DNA from: Nesterenkonia haasae
Lineage (GTDB): Bacteria; Actinomycetota; Actinomycetes; Actinomycetales; Micrococcaceae
NCBI RefSeq assembly: GCF_010119385.1
Contig: NZ_VFIE01000018.1
Location: 368,344-432,343, forward strand
DNA: 64,000 bases
Direction: 5' to 3'
The notes beneath the pieces are model-generated. The model searched no databases. It saw only the letters and a program-made list of their open reading frames with translations, and was not told where the DNA came from. Made by a program: the position numbers and the translations under genes. This document shows positions 8,064-15,891 of the stretch, piece after piece. Position 1 is the first letter of the stretch. Every line of letters starts with the position of its first letter.

Positions 8064-8546
8064 TCAGGATTGGTGCGAAGGAAAGCCGAACGCCGTAACG
8101 GCGGGTAGTGTGGCCTGCGCCCAGTGGTCCAGGACGAAAAGTTCATGCGGGACAACGGGATGGGGAAGCGCCGTTGGCTCCGCCCAGCGCAGTTCCACCG
8201 CTTTGTCCGTCTCCTGGATCTTCGGCTCTCCCGCCCAGCGCCGTACTGCGAAGAAAAAGTCCACCCGCTCGTCGATAGGCCGTCCGTTCGCGCCCGCGCG
8301 ATGCATGACCGTCAACGGAATAAGGTCTTCCTCGTTGAGGATCGCTCCAAGCTCTTCACGTGTCTCACGAACCGCGGCCTGAAACACCGTCTCACCCTGC
8401 TCCACATGGCCAGCAGCTCCGAAAGCCCAGTGCTCATCCATATATCCGGTGCCCCGGCGAAAAGACAGCAGCACTCTGTCCTGTTCGTCTATCAGCAGCA
8501 CATAGGCCGCAGGGATCACCTGGAAACGCCGCACTGGCTCAGTCAT
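8064..8546 (-). CDS. Nudix hydrolase
   Basis: A 160-residue protein with a full Nudix box: G-H-V-E-Q-G-E-T followed by RETREELG (GX5EX7REUXEEXGU). Nudix enzymes cleave nucleoside diphosphates linked to another moiety, with Mg2+ bound by the box Glu residues. Length and the simple one-domain layout fit MutT-like or ADP-ribose-type members, but the substrate cannot be read from the sequence. The ATG at 8546 is chosen because it starts the conserved strand (FQVIPAAYVLLID). Confidence 0.88.
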   Translation of the reverse strand: MTEPVRRFQVIPAAYVLLIDEQDRVLLSFRRGTGYMDEHWAFGAAGHVEQGETVFQAAVRETREELGAILNEEDLIPLTVMHRAGANGRPIDERVDFFFAVRRWAGEPKIQETDKAVELRWAEPTALPHPVVPHELFVLDHWAQATLPAVTAFGFPSHQS

Positions 8547-8601
8547 TCGCTTTGCCCTCCAACGCTCTGGGCAGCCAAGAAAGCGGCCCCCTACCCGCAA
8601 G

Positions 8602-8739
8602 TTACTCCTGGTGGGGGTCTTGGCCCTGAGCTTTCCGCTCGGCGTTCTTACGGTTGCTGACCATGATGGAGCCCAGGAACACCACAAGCATGATGGTCAG
8701 GCCCACGAGGAGCACGGCAGTCAGCTGAAGGCCAGTCAT
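8602..8739 (-). CDS. small single-TM membrane protein, 45 aa
   Basis: A 45-codon frame begins at an ATG that overlaps the TGA of the upstream gene (TGATG), a typical sign of translational coupling. It encodes one long hydrophobic helix (LLVGLTIMLVVFLGSIMVS) followed by a basic and polar tail (NRKNAERKAQG). Probably a partner or accessory of the L7/L12-like membrane protein encoded just upstream. No family name is known to me. Confidence 0.6.
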   Translation of the reverse strand: MTGLQLTAVLLVGLTIMLVVFLGSIMVSNRKNAERKAQGQDPHQE

Positions 8740-9584
8740 CAGCCCTGGTTCTTGAAGACCACCAGGAAACGGTGGGCCTCTTCTGTTGTCAGCGGCGAAT
8801 TCGCGGCCAGTAGGTCTGCGGCCTCATCCACGTGATCATCACGCAGCAACGCATAGAGCTGATCGTGCACCCACGGCTCAAGGTCCTCGTGTGACAGGGT
8901 GATCTTCTCATCGCCGCGCTGGACCTCAAGATGGAAACCGGCCTGCTCATCCTCAGAGGCCCACTCCTCAGGGATGGTCAGCTCCTGATCCGGGTCGAAT
9001 CCGGAAGCCTCCATCAGCTCACGCGCTCGAGCGTCAATGTCATCACTGCCGTGATCACCGGTGGTGGGCTTCTGGCCATTCGGGATGTTCGGCACATTCG
9101 AGGCGTTCTCGCCCACAATCTCCCCAGTGTTGGGGTCCGCCTCCGCCAACGGGCCCTCCTCAGAGTCCGGAGAGGAATCGGCGTCGTCCCTAACATCGTC
9201 AATGGCGTCCTCGAGGTACTCCTCGCTGACGTCCTCACCGGAGGCGTCCTCATGGTTGAGGTTGAAGCCCTCCTGGAAGCGAATCTCCGAAGGGTTGGGC
9301 TGCGGGAAGCGGAACAAGGCCTGCACAGCCACCAAACAGTCTTGGACCGACGCACCCGTCGCTTGCTTGAAGACCATCATGGCGCGCTTAGCGTCCTCGG
9401 CGGCAATCGCCTGATACACAGCTTTGTGCTGGTCGTCGTTCAATGCCAATGCGGCCTGGCGAGCCGTCTCAGGCGTGATTTCCTGCTGTATGCGGTTGTT
9501 CATCTTCTGCGCCTGGCGCTGCATCATTGTCCGCACAAACAGGAAGACCACCAGCCCGAGGACTAAGAGCAGAAGGATCTCCAT
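8739..9584 (-). CDS. membrane protein with L7/L12 C-terminal-like domains
   Basis: A 281-residue protein with an N-terminal membrane anchor (EILLLLVLGLVVFLFV), a region resembling the C-terminal domain of ribosomal L7/L12 (about 40-90, EDAKRAMMVFKQATGA), an acidic disordered linker (about 110-190) and a second similar helical module at the end (LYALLRDDHVDEAADLLA). Actinobacteria carry several membrane-anchored proteins with this L7/L12-like fold and no known role. The start is uncertain: the ATG at 9584 has no clear ribosome site, and a TTG at 9602 is an alternative. It is divergent from the phosphohexomutase gene about 100 bases away. Confidence 0.6.
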   Translation of the reverse strand: MEILLLLVLGLVVFLFVRTMMQRQAQKMNNRIQQEITPETARQAALALNDDQHKAVYQAIAAEDAKRAMMVFKQATGASVQDCLVAVQALFRFPQPNPSEIRFQEGFNLNHEDASGEDVSEEYLEDAIDDVRDDADSSPDSEEGPLAEADPNTGEIVGENASNVPNIPNGQKPTTGDHGSDDIDARARELMEASGFDPDQELTIPEEWASEDEQAGFHLEVQRGDEKITLSHEDLEPWVHDQLYALLRDDHVDEAADLLAANSPLTTEEAHRFLVVFKNQG

Positions 9585-9685
9585 ATAAACCAGTGTACGC
9601 AATGCGGGACCACCTGGTCAGGCACCTCCTTCCGCACAGCGCGCTGGTGACCGCCCTCCCGGTGTTCCACCGTAGGATTATGCTC

Positions 9686-11086
9686 GTGACTATTGAGCTT
9701 TCTGCCTCCTTCAAAGCCTACGATGTCCGCGGCATCGTCGGGGACACCATCACGGTCGAATCCGTGCGCGCGGTAGGCGCCGCGTTCGTCGACGTCCTGG
9801 AACTTGCCGGGAAGCAGGTGCTGGTCGGCGGGGACATGCGGCCCTCATCAGCCGATTTCGCGCAGAGTTTCGCCGAAGGCGCCACATCCCGCGGCGCCGA
9901 TGTCACCGACCTCGGGCTGATCTCCACCGATATGCTCTACTACGCCTCCGGCACCGCGAACGCACCTGGGGTGGTGTTCACCGCCAGCCACAATCCGGCC
10001 GGCTACAACGGGATGAAAATGTCGCGGGCCGGGGCAGTGCCGCTCAGCGCTGAGACTGGACTGGAAGACATCCGCGCAGCTGCGCAGAGCTACCTGGACT
10101 CCGGGATCATTCCTCAGCACGACGCCGCGGGCTCAGTGAACACCGCAGATCTCCTCACCGACTACGCCGCGTACCTGCGCACTCAGGTGGACCTCTCCCG
10201 AGGCCGCCCCCTGAAAGTCGTTGTAGACGCCGGAAACGGCATGGCCGGAATGACTACACCGGCGGTACTTGGCGGTGAGCGGCTCGGAGACCTGCCCCTG
10301 GACATCATTCCGCTCTACTTCGAGCTCGACGGAACGTTCCCCAACCATCCGGCCAACCCCTTGGAACCGGAAAACCTGCGGGATCTGCAGGATGCAGTCC
10401 TGGAGCATGAGGCCGATATCGGCCTCGCGTTCGACGGCGACGCTGACCGCTGCTTCGTCATTGATGAAAAAGGAGAACCCGTCTCGCCCTCTGCCGTGAC
10501 AGCCCTGGTGGCGCGCCGGGAGATCGCCCGTGCCCAAGCCGGCGGTGAAGAACGGCCAGTCATCATCCACAACCTGATCACCTCTAAGGCGGTTCCGGAG
10601 CTGGTGGAACGCCATGGGGGCCGAGCCGTCGAGACTCGCGTGGGGCACTCCTACATCAAGGCAGTGATGGCCGAGGAGTCCGCAGTCTTCGGCGGCGAAC
10701 ACTCCGCTCACTACTACTTCAGGGACTTCTTCAACGCCGACACAGGGATGTTGGCTGCCATGCACGTGCTCGCAGCCCTCGGCGAGCAAGACCTGGGGCT
10801 CAACGAGTTGGCTGCGGAGTACAACCCGTATGCGGCCTCCGGAGAGATCAACTCGGAAGTGGAGGACAAGACCGGCGCAATGGAGCGCGTGGTGGGCAGC
10901 TTCTCCGGCAGCGGCGTCATCATCACCCGCACGGACGGGGTGACGATCAGTTCCACCGACGGCACGTGGTGGTTCAATCTCAGGCCCTCAAACACTGAAC
11001 CGTTCCTGCGGTTCAACGGCGAAGCGCACACCCAACAGCAGATGGCCACTGTCCGTGACCAGGTGCTGGGCCTGATCCAAAACTGA
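9686..11086 (+). CDS. manB: phosphomannomutase/phosphoglucomutase
   Basis: A 466-residue alpha-D-phosphohexomutase. All four signature loops are present: phosphoserine loop TASHNPAGYNGMK, metal loop FDGDADRC, sugar loop GEHSAHYYF and phosphate loop RPSNTEPFLR. It interconverts hexose 1- and 6-phosphates through a bisphosphate intermediate and supplies mannose-1-P or glucose-1-P for cell-wall glycans and lipoglycans. I prefer the GTG at 9686, since AGGA lies eight bases upstream; an ATG at 9680 would be only two bases from it. Sugar preference (Man or Glc) cannot be decided from these motifs. Confidence 0.93.
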   Translation: MTIELSASFKAYDVRGIVGDTITVESVRAVGAAFVDVLELAGKQVLVGGDMRPSSADFAQSFAEGATSRGADVTDLGLISTDMLYYASGTANAPGVVFTASHNPAGYNGMKMSRAGAVPLSAETGLEDIRAAAQSYLDSGIIPQHDAAGSVNTADLLTDYAAYLRTQVDLSRGRPLKVVVDAGNGMAGMTTPAVLGGERLGDLPLDIIPLYFELDGTFPNHPANPLEPENLRDLQDAVLEHEADIGLAFDGDADRCFVIDEKGEPVSPSAVTALVARREIARAQAGGEERPVIIHNLITSKAVPELVERHGGRAVETRVGHSYIKAVMAEESAVFGGEHSAHYYFRDFFNADTGMLAAMHVLAALGEQDLGLNELAAEYNPYAASGEINSEVEDKTGAMERVVGSFSGSGVIITRTDGVTISSTDGTWWFNLRPSNTEPFLRFNGEAHTQQQMATVRDQVLGLIQN

Positions 11087-11095
11087 TCTCGAAGG

Positions 11096-11542
11096 TCAGG
11101 CCTGGGTGGCTACTTCTTTGAGTCGTGCGATGGAGGCCGCCAGGTAGGACTCGTCAATACTGCGGGCGCGAACCAGGCGCTGCTCGTCGGTGAGGTCGGT
11201 CCAGTCGTAGGTGTGGGTGACCTCGGTAGAACCGTCGCCACGTTCGTCCAGCTCCCATCTCCAGAGATGGCCGGCTGGCTCCTGCCCTTCTGTCGCGGGC
11301 TTCCACGCAATCAGACGGTCTGGAGTGAACTCAACGACGTGATTGTCGCGCACCTTCCCGTTAGTCAGGCGCACGATGAACACATCGCCGACAGCGCTCA
11401 CCCGCTGGCCCGGCTCAGCTGCCCCGACGTTGTCGTTTCCGTCCCACGTCGGCTGCAACGAGGGCTCCGCAATCAGGTCGAATATCCGCGCGGCAGGGGC
11501 ATCGATGATGTCATGGGCTTGTACAACTCGCTGCTCTGTCAT
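11096..11542 (-). CDS. SRPBCC (START-like) family protein
   Basis: A 148-residue protein of the Bet v1/START-like fold: an N-terminal strand and helix with IIDAPAARIFDLIA, a conserved Trp at PTWDG, a central sheet and a long C-terminal helix (YLAASIARLKEVA). This family binds hydrophobic ligands in a deep cavity; actinobacterial members are mostly polyketide cyclase-like or AHSA1-like proteins of unknown ligand. Start at the ATG 11542 follows GGAG closely; an upstream in-frame start cannot be excluded. It is convergent with the phosphohexomutase gene with only 9 bases between the stops. Confidence 0.75.
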   Translation of the reverse strand: MTEQRVVQAHDIIDAPAARIFDLIAEPSLQPTWDGNDNVGAAEPGQRVSAVGDVFIVRLTNGKVRDNHVVEFTPDRLIAWKPATEGQEPAGHLWRWELDERGDGSTEVTHTYDWTDLTDEQRLVRARSIDESYLAASIARLKEVATQA

Positions 11543-11585
11543 GACTCCAAGAATAGCGCGCTCAGCCCTAGTCATCACTCGGGGA

Positions 11586-13721
11586 TCAGCGCGCGGTGGA
11601 GCGCTTCAGCAACCACAGCAGGTAGGGCGGACCGAGCACCGCGACCACGAGACCTGCAGGGAGCTGGTCTGGCGCGATGATCGTACGCCCAAAAGTATCG
11701 GACAGTGACACCAGGGCAGCGCCAAGCAGTGCCGAGACCGGCAGGAACCACCGGTGCTCACGCCCCACGAGCATCCGCGCCATATGGGGTGCGGCAAGCC
11801 CGACAAAGCTGATGACCCCGATGCCGATCACTGCCCCCGCTGATAACAAGACTGCGATGACAAGCGCCACGGCACGCACCCAGCCGAGCCGCACGCCGAG
11901 GACACGCGGAGTGAGGTCGTCAATGCTGATGATGTCCAACTCCCGGTGCAGCAGCACCAGTACCGGGATCACCAGCAGCAGGGTTGCCAAGATCGGCCCC
12001 AGGTCACTCCACGTGGTGCCGAAAGTGGACCCGCCGAGGAAGGAGATGGCCATCGCCTGGTTGTAGGGGTTAGTGGAGGAGATCAGCAGCTGGGTGATGG
12101 CTTGCGCAGCGGTCATGACGCCGATGCCCACCAGCACCACTTTTTCCGGCGAGCTACCGCGGGAGCCTGCCAGGAGGAAGACCACCAGACCAGCCAAAGT
12201 GGCACCAATCGCTGCCCCGGCGGACATGGTCCACGCTGAGGAGCTGAACACGATCAGTGCGACGATCGCTCCGGCGCCACCGGCTGCGGCGACGCCCAGG
12301 AGTCCGGGGTCAGCCAGCGGGTTGCGTGTCACGGTCTGCACCAGGGCGCCGGCTATAGCGAGCACCGCACCCCCCAGAACCGCAGCGGCCACGCGGGGGC
12401 TGCGAAAGTTGAGAGTGATTTCAATGGCCCGGGCCGCTTCTCCGCTGAGCCAAAGCTGTAGATCTCCGATGCGCAACCATAAGTCCCCCAGCAGGAGACC
12501 GGCACCGGCCAGAATGACCAGCAGCAGCGCGGCGACACCTGTCAGGAGAATGCGGCGGGTCAGTCTGACCCGGTGCGGCAGCGGCAGTGCGGAGATCTCC
12601 TGACTGTCACCTGCGCCGCGTATCCGCAGAGCCAGCACCACAAGGAAAACTGCGCCCACCAGGGACGTGACCACACCTGTGGGGATAGCAACTGCCAGAT
12701 TGGGACCGGCCACGGCGAACACCAGAGCACGGACGGCCACATCTGAGCCGATCACGATCAGCGCACCAACCAGAGCTGAGGCCGCCAGCGCCCAGGCAAA
12801 GCGACCCAATCGGATGATTCTTGATGACATAAGACGGACGATGGCTGGAGCGCAGAGCCCGACGAACCCCAAGGGCCCGACCATGGTCACCGCGGCAGCT
12901 GAGAGAGCAACGGCACAGATCAGCAGGGCAGCCCGCAGAAAAGCAACGTTGACGCCCATAGATTGAGCAGTGTCAGTGCCCAGCGAAAGCACGTCCGTGC
13001 TGCGCGAAAGCAGCACCAGTCCGAGCACCGCGGCGATCACCACCGGGATCAGTGGCAGCAGGCCAGAGATCCCCGAGAGATTGAGCGTTCCCGCTCCCCA
13101 GAGGAAAAGCCCCTGTGTGGACTGCGCGAAGAGCATCAGCAGGGCGGCAGTGACTGAGGCTAGGCCCATGGCGACCACCGTTCCGGCGAGTACCAAGCGG
13201 ATGGGCGCGTGTTCGGAGAAGCCCGCCAGAGTCAACACGATTCCTGCGGCTATACCCCCACCCAGAAACGCCAGTCCTGCTGAGCTCAGTGCCGGTAGCG
13301 ATACTCCGAATGCCGCAGCAGCAGTCAGTGCAAGGTGGGCACCGGCATTGACTGCCAGGGTGTCAGGTGAAGCCAACGGGTTTCGCGTCATTGCCTGCAG
13401 TGCGCATCCAGCAACACCCAGGGCGGCACCGACCACGAGACCTCCGACAAGGCGCGGCAGACGTGAGTCGAGGGCGAGTGCCCGCAAACCTGCGATGGCC
13501 TCGCTGTCGCCGGTGCTGAAGACTGCCGCCAGCAAATCCCAAGGCGATACGGCAGAGGTCCCCTGTGCCAGGTGCACAGCGGAAAGCACCGTAAGCGTTG
13601 CCGCTGCGAGGGCAAGCGCGGATGCGGCAGCGACCCTGGCTTTTGCCGAGGCTGCCGTGATGCGGGGCGCCTCGGCTTTCCCCGGGCGGACGGGAGTATC
13701 CGCCTGGACGGCAGTCTTCAT
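11586..13721 (-). CDS. fused FecCD-type siderophore ABC permease (FhuB-like)
   Basis: A 711-residue protein made of two FecCD permease units in tandem, about 20 transmembrane helices in all. Each half carries the conserved core: GCALQAMTRNPLASPDTL in the first and GALVQTVTRNPLADPGLLG in the second, and each has a loop that contacts the ATPase (PLGFVGLCAPAIVR and GVISFVGLAAPHMAR). A single double-length permease is known from FhuB; most actinobacterial systems have two separate genes. Start ATG 13721 lies six bases after the stop of the binding-protein gene. It forms the channel for iron-siderophore import with the neighbouring lipoprotein and ATPase. Confidence 0.93.
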   Translation of the reverse strand: MKTAVQADTPVRPGKAEAPRITAASAKARVAAASALALAAATLTVLSAVHLAQGTSAVSPWDLLAAVFSTGDSEAIAGLRALALDSRLPRLVGGLVVGAALGVAGCALQAMTRNPLASPDTLAVNAGAHLALTAAAAFGVSLPALSSAGLAFLGGGIAAGIVLTLAGFSEHAPIRLVLAGTVVAMGLASVTAALLMLFAQSTQGLFLWGAGTLNLSGISGLLPLIPVVIAAVLGLVLLSRSTDVLSLGTDTAQSMGVNVAFLRAALLICAVALSAAAVTMVGPLGFVGLCAPAIVRLMSSRIIRLGRFAWALAASALVGALIVIGSDVAVRALVFAVAGPNLAVAIPTGVVTSLVGAVFLVVLALRIRGAGDSQEISALPLPHRVRLTRRILLTGVAALLLVILAGAGLLLGDLWLRIGDLQLWLSGEAARAIEITLNFRSPRVAAAVLGGAVLAIAGALVQTVTRNPLADPGLLGVAAAGGAGAIVALIVFSSSAWTMSAGAAIGATLAGLVVFLLAGSRGSSPEKVVLVGIGVMTAAQAITQLLISSTNPYNQAMAISFLGGSTFGTTWSDLGPILATLLLVIPVLVLLHRELDIISIDDLTPRVLGVRLGWVRAVALVIAVLLSAGAVIGIGVISFVGLAAPHMARMLVGREHRWFLPVSALLGAALVSLSDTFGRTIIAPDQLPAGLVVAVLGPPYLLWLLKRSTAR

Positions 13722-13729
13722 CGGGGTCA

Positions 13730-14734
13730 CTACTCTCCGGCAGTTTCGACCGCTGTCTCGGTGAGGTACTCCATCCATTGTCCGGCCGATGCCGGGCCGC
13801 CGTAGATCCAGATGCCTTCCACAGGGTGCATCGCTTCGTGCTCCACAAAACCGAGGGAGGTCCACACGGAGTTGTTTTCCAAGGGCTCGAACGGGTCCGC
13901 AGGGTCAGTCGGTGAAGTCCACCAGTAGAAGATGGTGCGGTCATCGAGCGCGGTCAGACCTTCGATATCCGATTGGCTGATAGCGAAGGCTTCATCACCT
14001 TCGTCCTCCCAAGCGGATTCTAGTCCGATCTCCATGCCGAGACTCTGGGCTAGGGCGCCGGGGCCGTGCATTCGGAACGTGGCTGTATTGCCTTCCACTG
14101 TGGGGTAGACGAGCACGAAGGGCGTACCCTCAGCACCGGCATCTGCGATAGCTTCCGCGGCGTTGTCCCGGGTTTCCTCGAACTCCGCCCAGATCTCATC
14201 GGCCCGGTCCTGCGCGCCGAGAAGCTCAGCTGTCATATAGAAGTTTTCCTCCATATTCCCCAGCGGGTCTGTGGCGTCTGCTCCGGATTGCAGAACCACA
14301 GGCGCGATCTCTTCCAAGTCCTCGAGGAGACCTTCGGGGACGGAAACATCGACTCCTAGGATGAGGTCCGGATCGGCTTGACCGATTGCTTCGAGGCTCG
14401 GCTCGGTGCGCAGGCCGACGTCGGCGGCATCGTCATCAACAGAGGCGGCTGTGGCCCAGGTTTCATAACCCTCCAGGTCCGCGACTCCCACATGGCGGCC
14501 GCCGAGAACCTCGACGTTCTCGGTTTGGGCCCACTCAAGAGTGACCACTCGCTGCGCAGGGGCATCGAGCGTGACTTCCTCGCCGCGGTAGTCGGTGACG
14601 GTCACCGGTCCGGAGTCCTCAGACTCTGAGCTGCTCTCTGTCTCTTCGACCTCAGTGGTTCCGCAGGCAGTCAGGCTCAGGAGTCCGACGGCGGCAGCGG
14701 CCGCCACTCCGCGCAAACTCGTGGAGGGATACAT
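13730..14734 (-). CDS. iron-siderophore ABC transporter binding lipoprotein
   Basis: A 334-residue class III substrate-binding protein of the FecB/FepB type. The signal peptide ends in lipobox SLTAC, followed by an acidic Ser/Glu linker. The fold is visible from QRVVTLEWAQTENVEVLG, GLRTEPSLEAIGQADPDLIL and a last helix in LGFVEHEAMHPVEGI. It captures ferric siderophore outside the membrane and delivers it to the fused permease encoded directly downstream. The ATPase gene lies upstream on the same strand, so all three components form one minus-strand cluster. Confidence 0.92.
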   Translation of the reverse strand: MYPSTSLRGVAAAAAVGLLSLTACGTTEVEETESSSESEDSGPVTVTDYRGEEVTLDAPAQRVVTLEWAQTENVEVLGGRHVGVADLEGYETWATAASVDDDAADVGLRTEPSLEAIGQADPDLILGVDVSVPEGLLEDLEEIAPVVLQSGADATDPLGNMEENFYMTAELLGAQDRADEIWAEFEETRDNAAEAIADAGAEGTPFVLVYPTVEGNTATFRMHGPGALAQSLGMEIGLESAWEDEGDEAFAISQSDIEGLTALDDRTIFYWWTSPTDPADPFEPLENNSVWTSLGFVEHEAMHPVEGIWIYGGPASAGQWMEYLTETAVETAGE

Positions 14735-14803
14735 TGTGGGCAAGGTTCCTTTCGATAATCGGCACAAGAAAAACTAAGAACATCCAGAAGCGGAGGTCTT
14801 TCG

Positions 14804-14822
14804 TGTAGCTCAGGGGTAGAGC
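14804..14822 (+). other. tRNA D-arm-like sequence at the end of the ABC ATPase gene
   Basis: Nineteen bases (14804-14822) match a tRNA D-arm exactly in form: T8, A9, stem GCTC/GAGC and loop AGGGGTA. The anticodon and T-arms are absent, so it is not a tRNA gene. It overlaps the last codons of the ATPase gene on the other strand. It could be a relic of an old tRNA-linked insertion, or chance. Confidence 0.4.
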
Positions 14823-15658
14823 AGGACAGGTTCTTCGCGGTGCTCCATATGGTGACTGTTCCTGCGGCCGGAGCGCCGCGCGCGGACTGTCATCTCGCCA
14901 GAGGATGACGTTGTGACATCAATGGGAACGCCAAAGATCCTGGTCAGTCTCTCGGCGGTCATCACCTCAGCCGGAGTTCCTTTGGCAACAATGCGCCCTT
15001 CGGAAACCAGAATCACCTGGTCGGCGATATCGACTGCTTGCTCCAGGTCGTGCAGCACCACGCCGATGGTCAGGCCGTGGTGATCGGCTAGGTCACGGAT
15101 GACATCCAACAGGCTCATTTGGTGCCTCAGGTCCAGGAACGTGGTGGGTTCGTCCAGGAGAAGGACGTCGGTCTGCTGCGCCAGACAGGTGGCAAGCCAG
15201 ACTCGCTGGAGCTGACCTCCTGAGAGTTCAGTCACCGGCCGGTCCCGTAACGCATCCAGGCCGGTGAGCGTGATGGCGCGCTCAACTGCTTGGTGACAAG
15301 CGGGGTCCGCACGGCTGAATCGGCGGCGGTGCGGGTGCCTGCCCAGTTCCACGACCTCCGTGACCGTCAGACCCCCTGGTGTCGGGCGCTGTTGAGCTAG
15401 GACAGTCAGTCGCTTAGCGAATGCGCGTGGGGACAGTTGCGAGGTGTCCGTTCCGTCCAGAGTGACGGTTCCCGTGGAGTCGGCAAGGCGAGAGATCCCA
15501 CGGAGGAGTGTGGACTTGCCGCTGCCGTTGGGGCCGATGAGGGCCGTGATGCCGCCGGGAGCCAATTCGAAACTCGCATCGACGACGACGGGGGCGGCTC
15601 CGTAGGAGACCGACACCGACTCCGTCCGCAGCTCAGCAGTCGTGTGTTCAATTTGCAC
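14810..15658 (-). CDS. iron-siderophore ABC transporter ATPase
   Basis: A 282-residue ABC ATPase of the FecE/FhuC/FepC class. Walker A is GPNGSGKST (about 41-49), the Q-loop follows in VLAQQRPTP, the signature is LSGGQLQRV, Walker B is VLLLDEPTTFLD and the switch His is in VVLHDLEQA. It powers import through the fused permease. GTG start at 15658. The last about 25 residues (after EMTVRARRS) are unlike the family and overlap a tRNA D-arm-like stretch, so the C-terminus may have been altered by an old rearrangement. A candidate iron box lies 20 bases upstream. Confidence 0.92.
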   Translation of the reverse strand: MQIEHTTAELRTESVSVSYGAAPVVVDASFELAPGGITALIGPNGSGKSTLLRGISRLADSTGTVTLDGTDTSQLSPRAFAKRLTVLAQQRPTPGGLTVTEVVELGRHPHRRRFSRADPACHQAVERAITLTGLDALRDRPVTELSGGQLQRVWLATCLAQQTDVLLLDEPTTFLDLRHQMSLLDVIRDLADHHGLTIGVVLHDLEQAVDIADQVILVSEGRIVAKGTPAEVMTAERLTRIFGVPIDVTTSSSGEMTVRARRSGRRNSHHMEHREEPVLLYP

Positions 15659-15677
15659 ATCAACATGTTAGCAATAA

Positions 15678-15695
15678 TTAGGAAGGCTGCCCTAA
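15678..15695 (-). promoter_or_regulatory. candidate DtxR/IdeR-type iron box
   Basis: TTAGG-N8-CCTAA is an interrupted palindrome close to the DtxR/IdeR consensus TTAGGTTAGGCTAACCTAA, with the GGCT core present but one base shorter overall. It lies about 20 bases upstream of the siderophore ATPase start, where repression by an iron-loaded regulator would be expected. Confidence 0.55.
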
Positions 15696-15795
15696 CTTTG
15701 TGGTGGCTCCGAGTCGTTGAATCGGGAGGTCTCCTGCGTGGAGCGGCGAGAACACCGGCGAGGCGCGAGGGACATTGTCGCCTCGGCAGCGGGCA

Positions 15796-15842
15796 CAGAG
15801 AAGCCCGTTCGGTGCATGTGGTGCGCCGAACGGGCTTCTCTG
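15796..15842. terminator. strong 17-bp hairpin downstream of the PEP carboxykinase gene
   Basis: A perfect 17-bp inverted repeat (15796-15812 with 15826-15842) with a 13-base loop lies about 50 bases after the PEP carboxykinase stop. There is no long T-run on either strand, so it may act as a partly Rho-dependent terminator or an mRNA 3'-end stabiliser. Confidence 0.6.
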
Positions 15843-15891
15843 ATGGGTGCGACTGGAGGGAGTCAGGAACTCAGGCCCTAGGGACTTGTCC

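Noticed and set aside
11946..13764. Long plus-strand frames opposite the fused siderophore permease
   Set aside because: Low-complexity Ala/Thr/Arg products typical of antisense frames of a GC-rich membrane protein gene.
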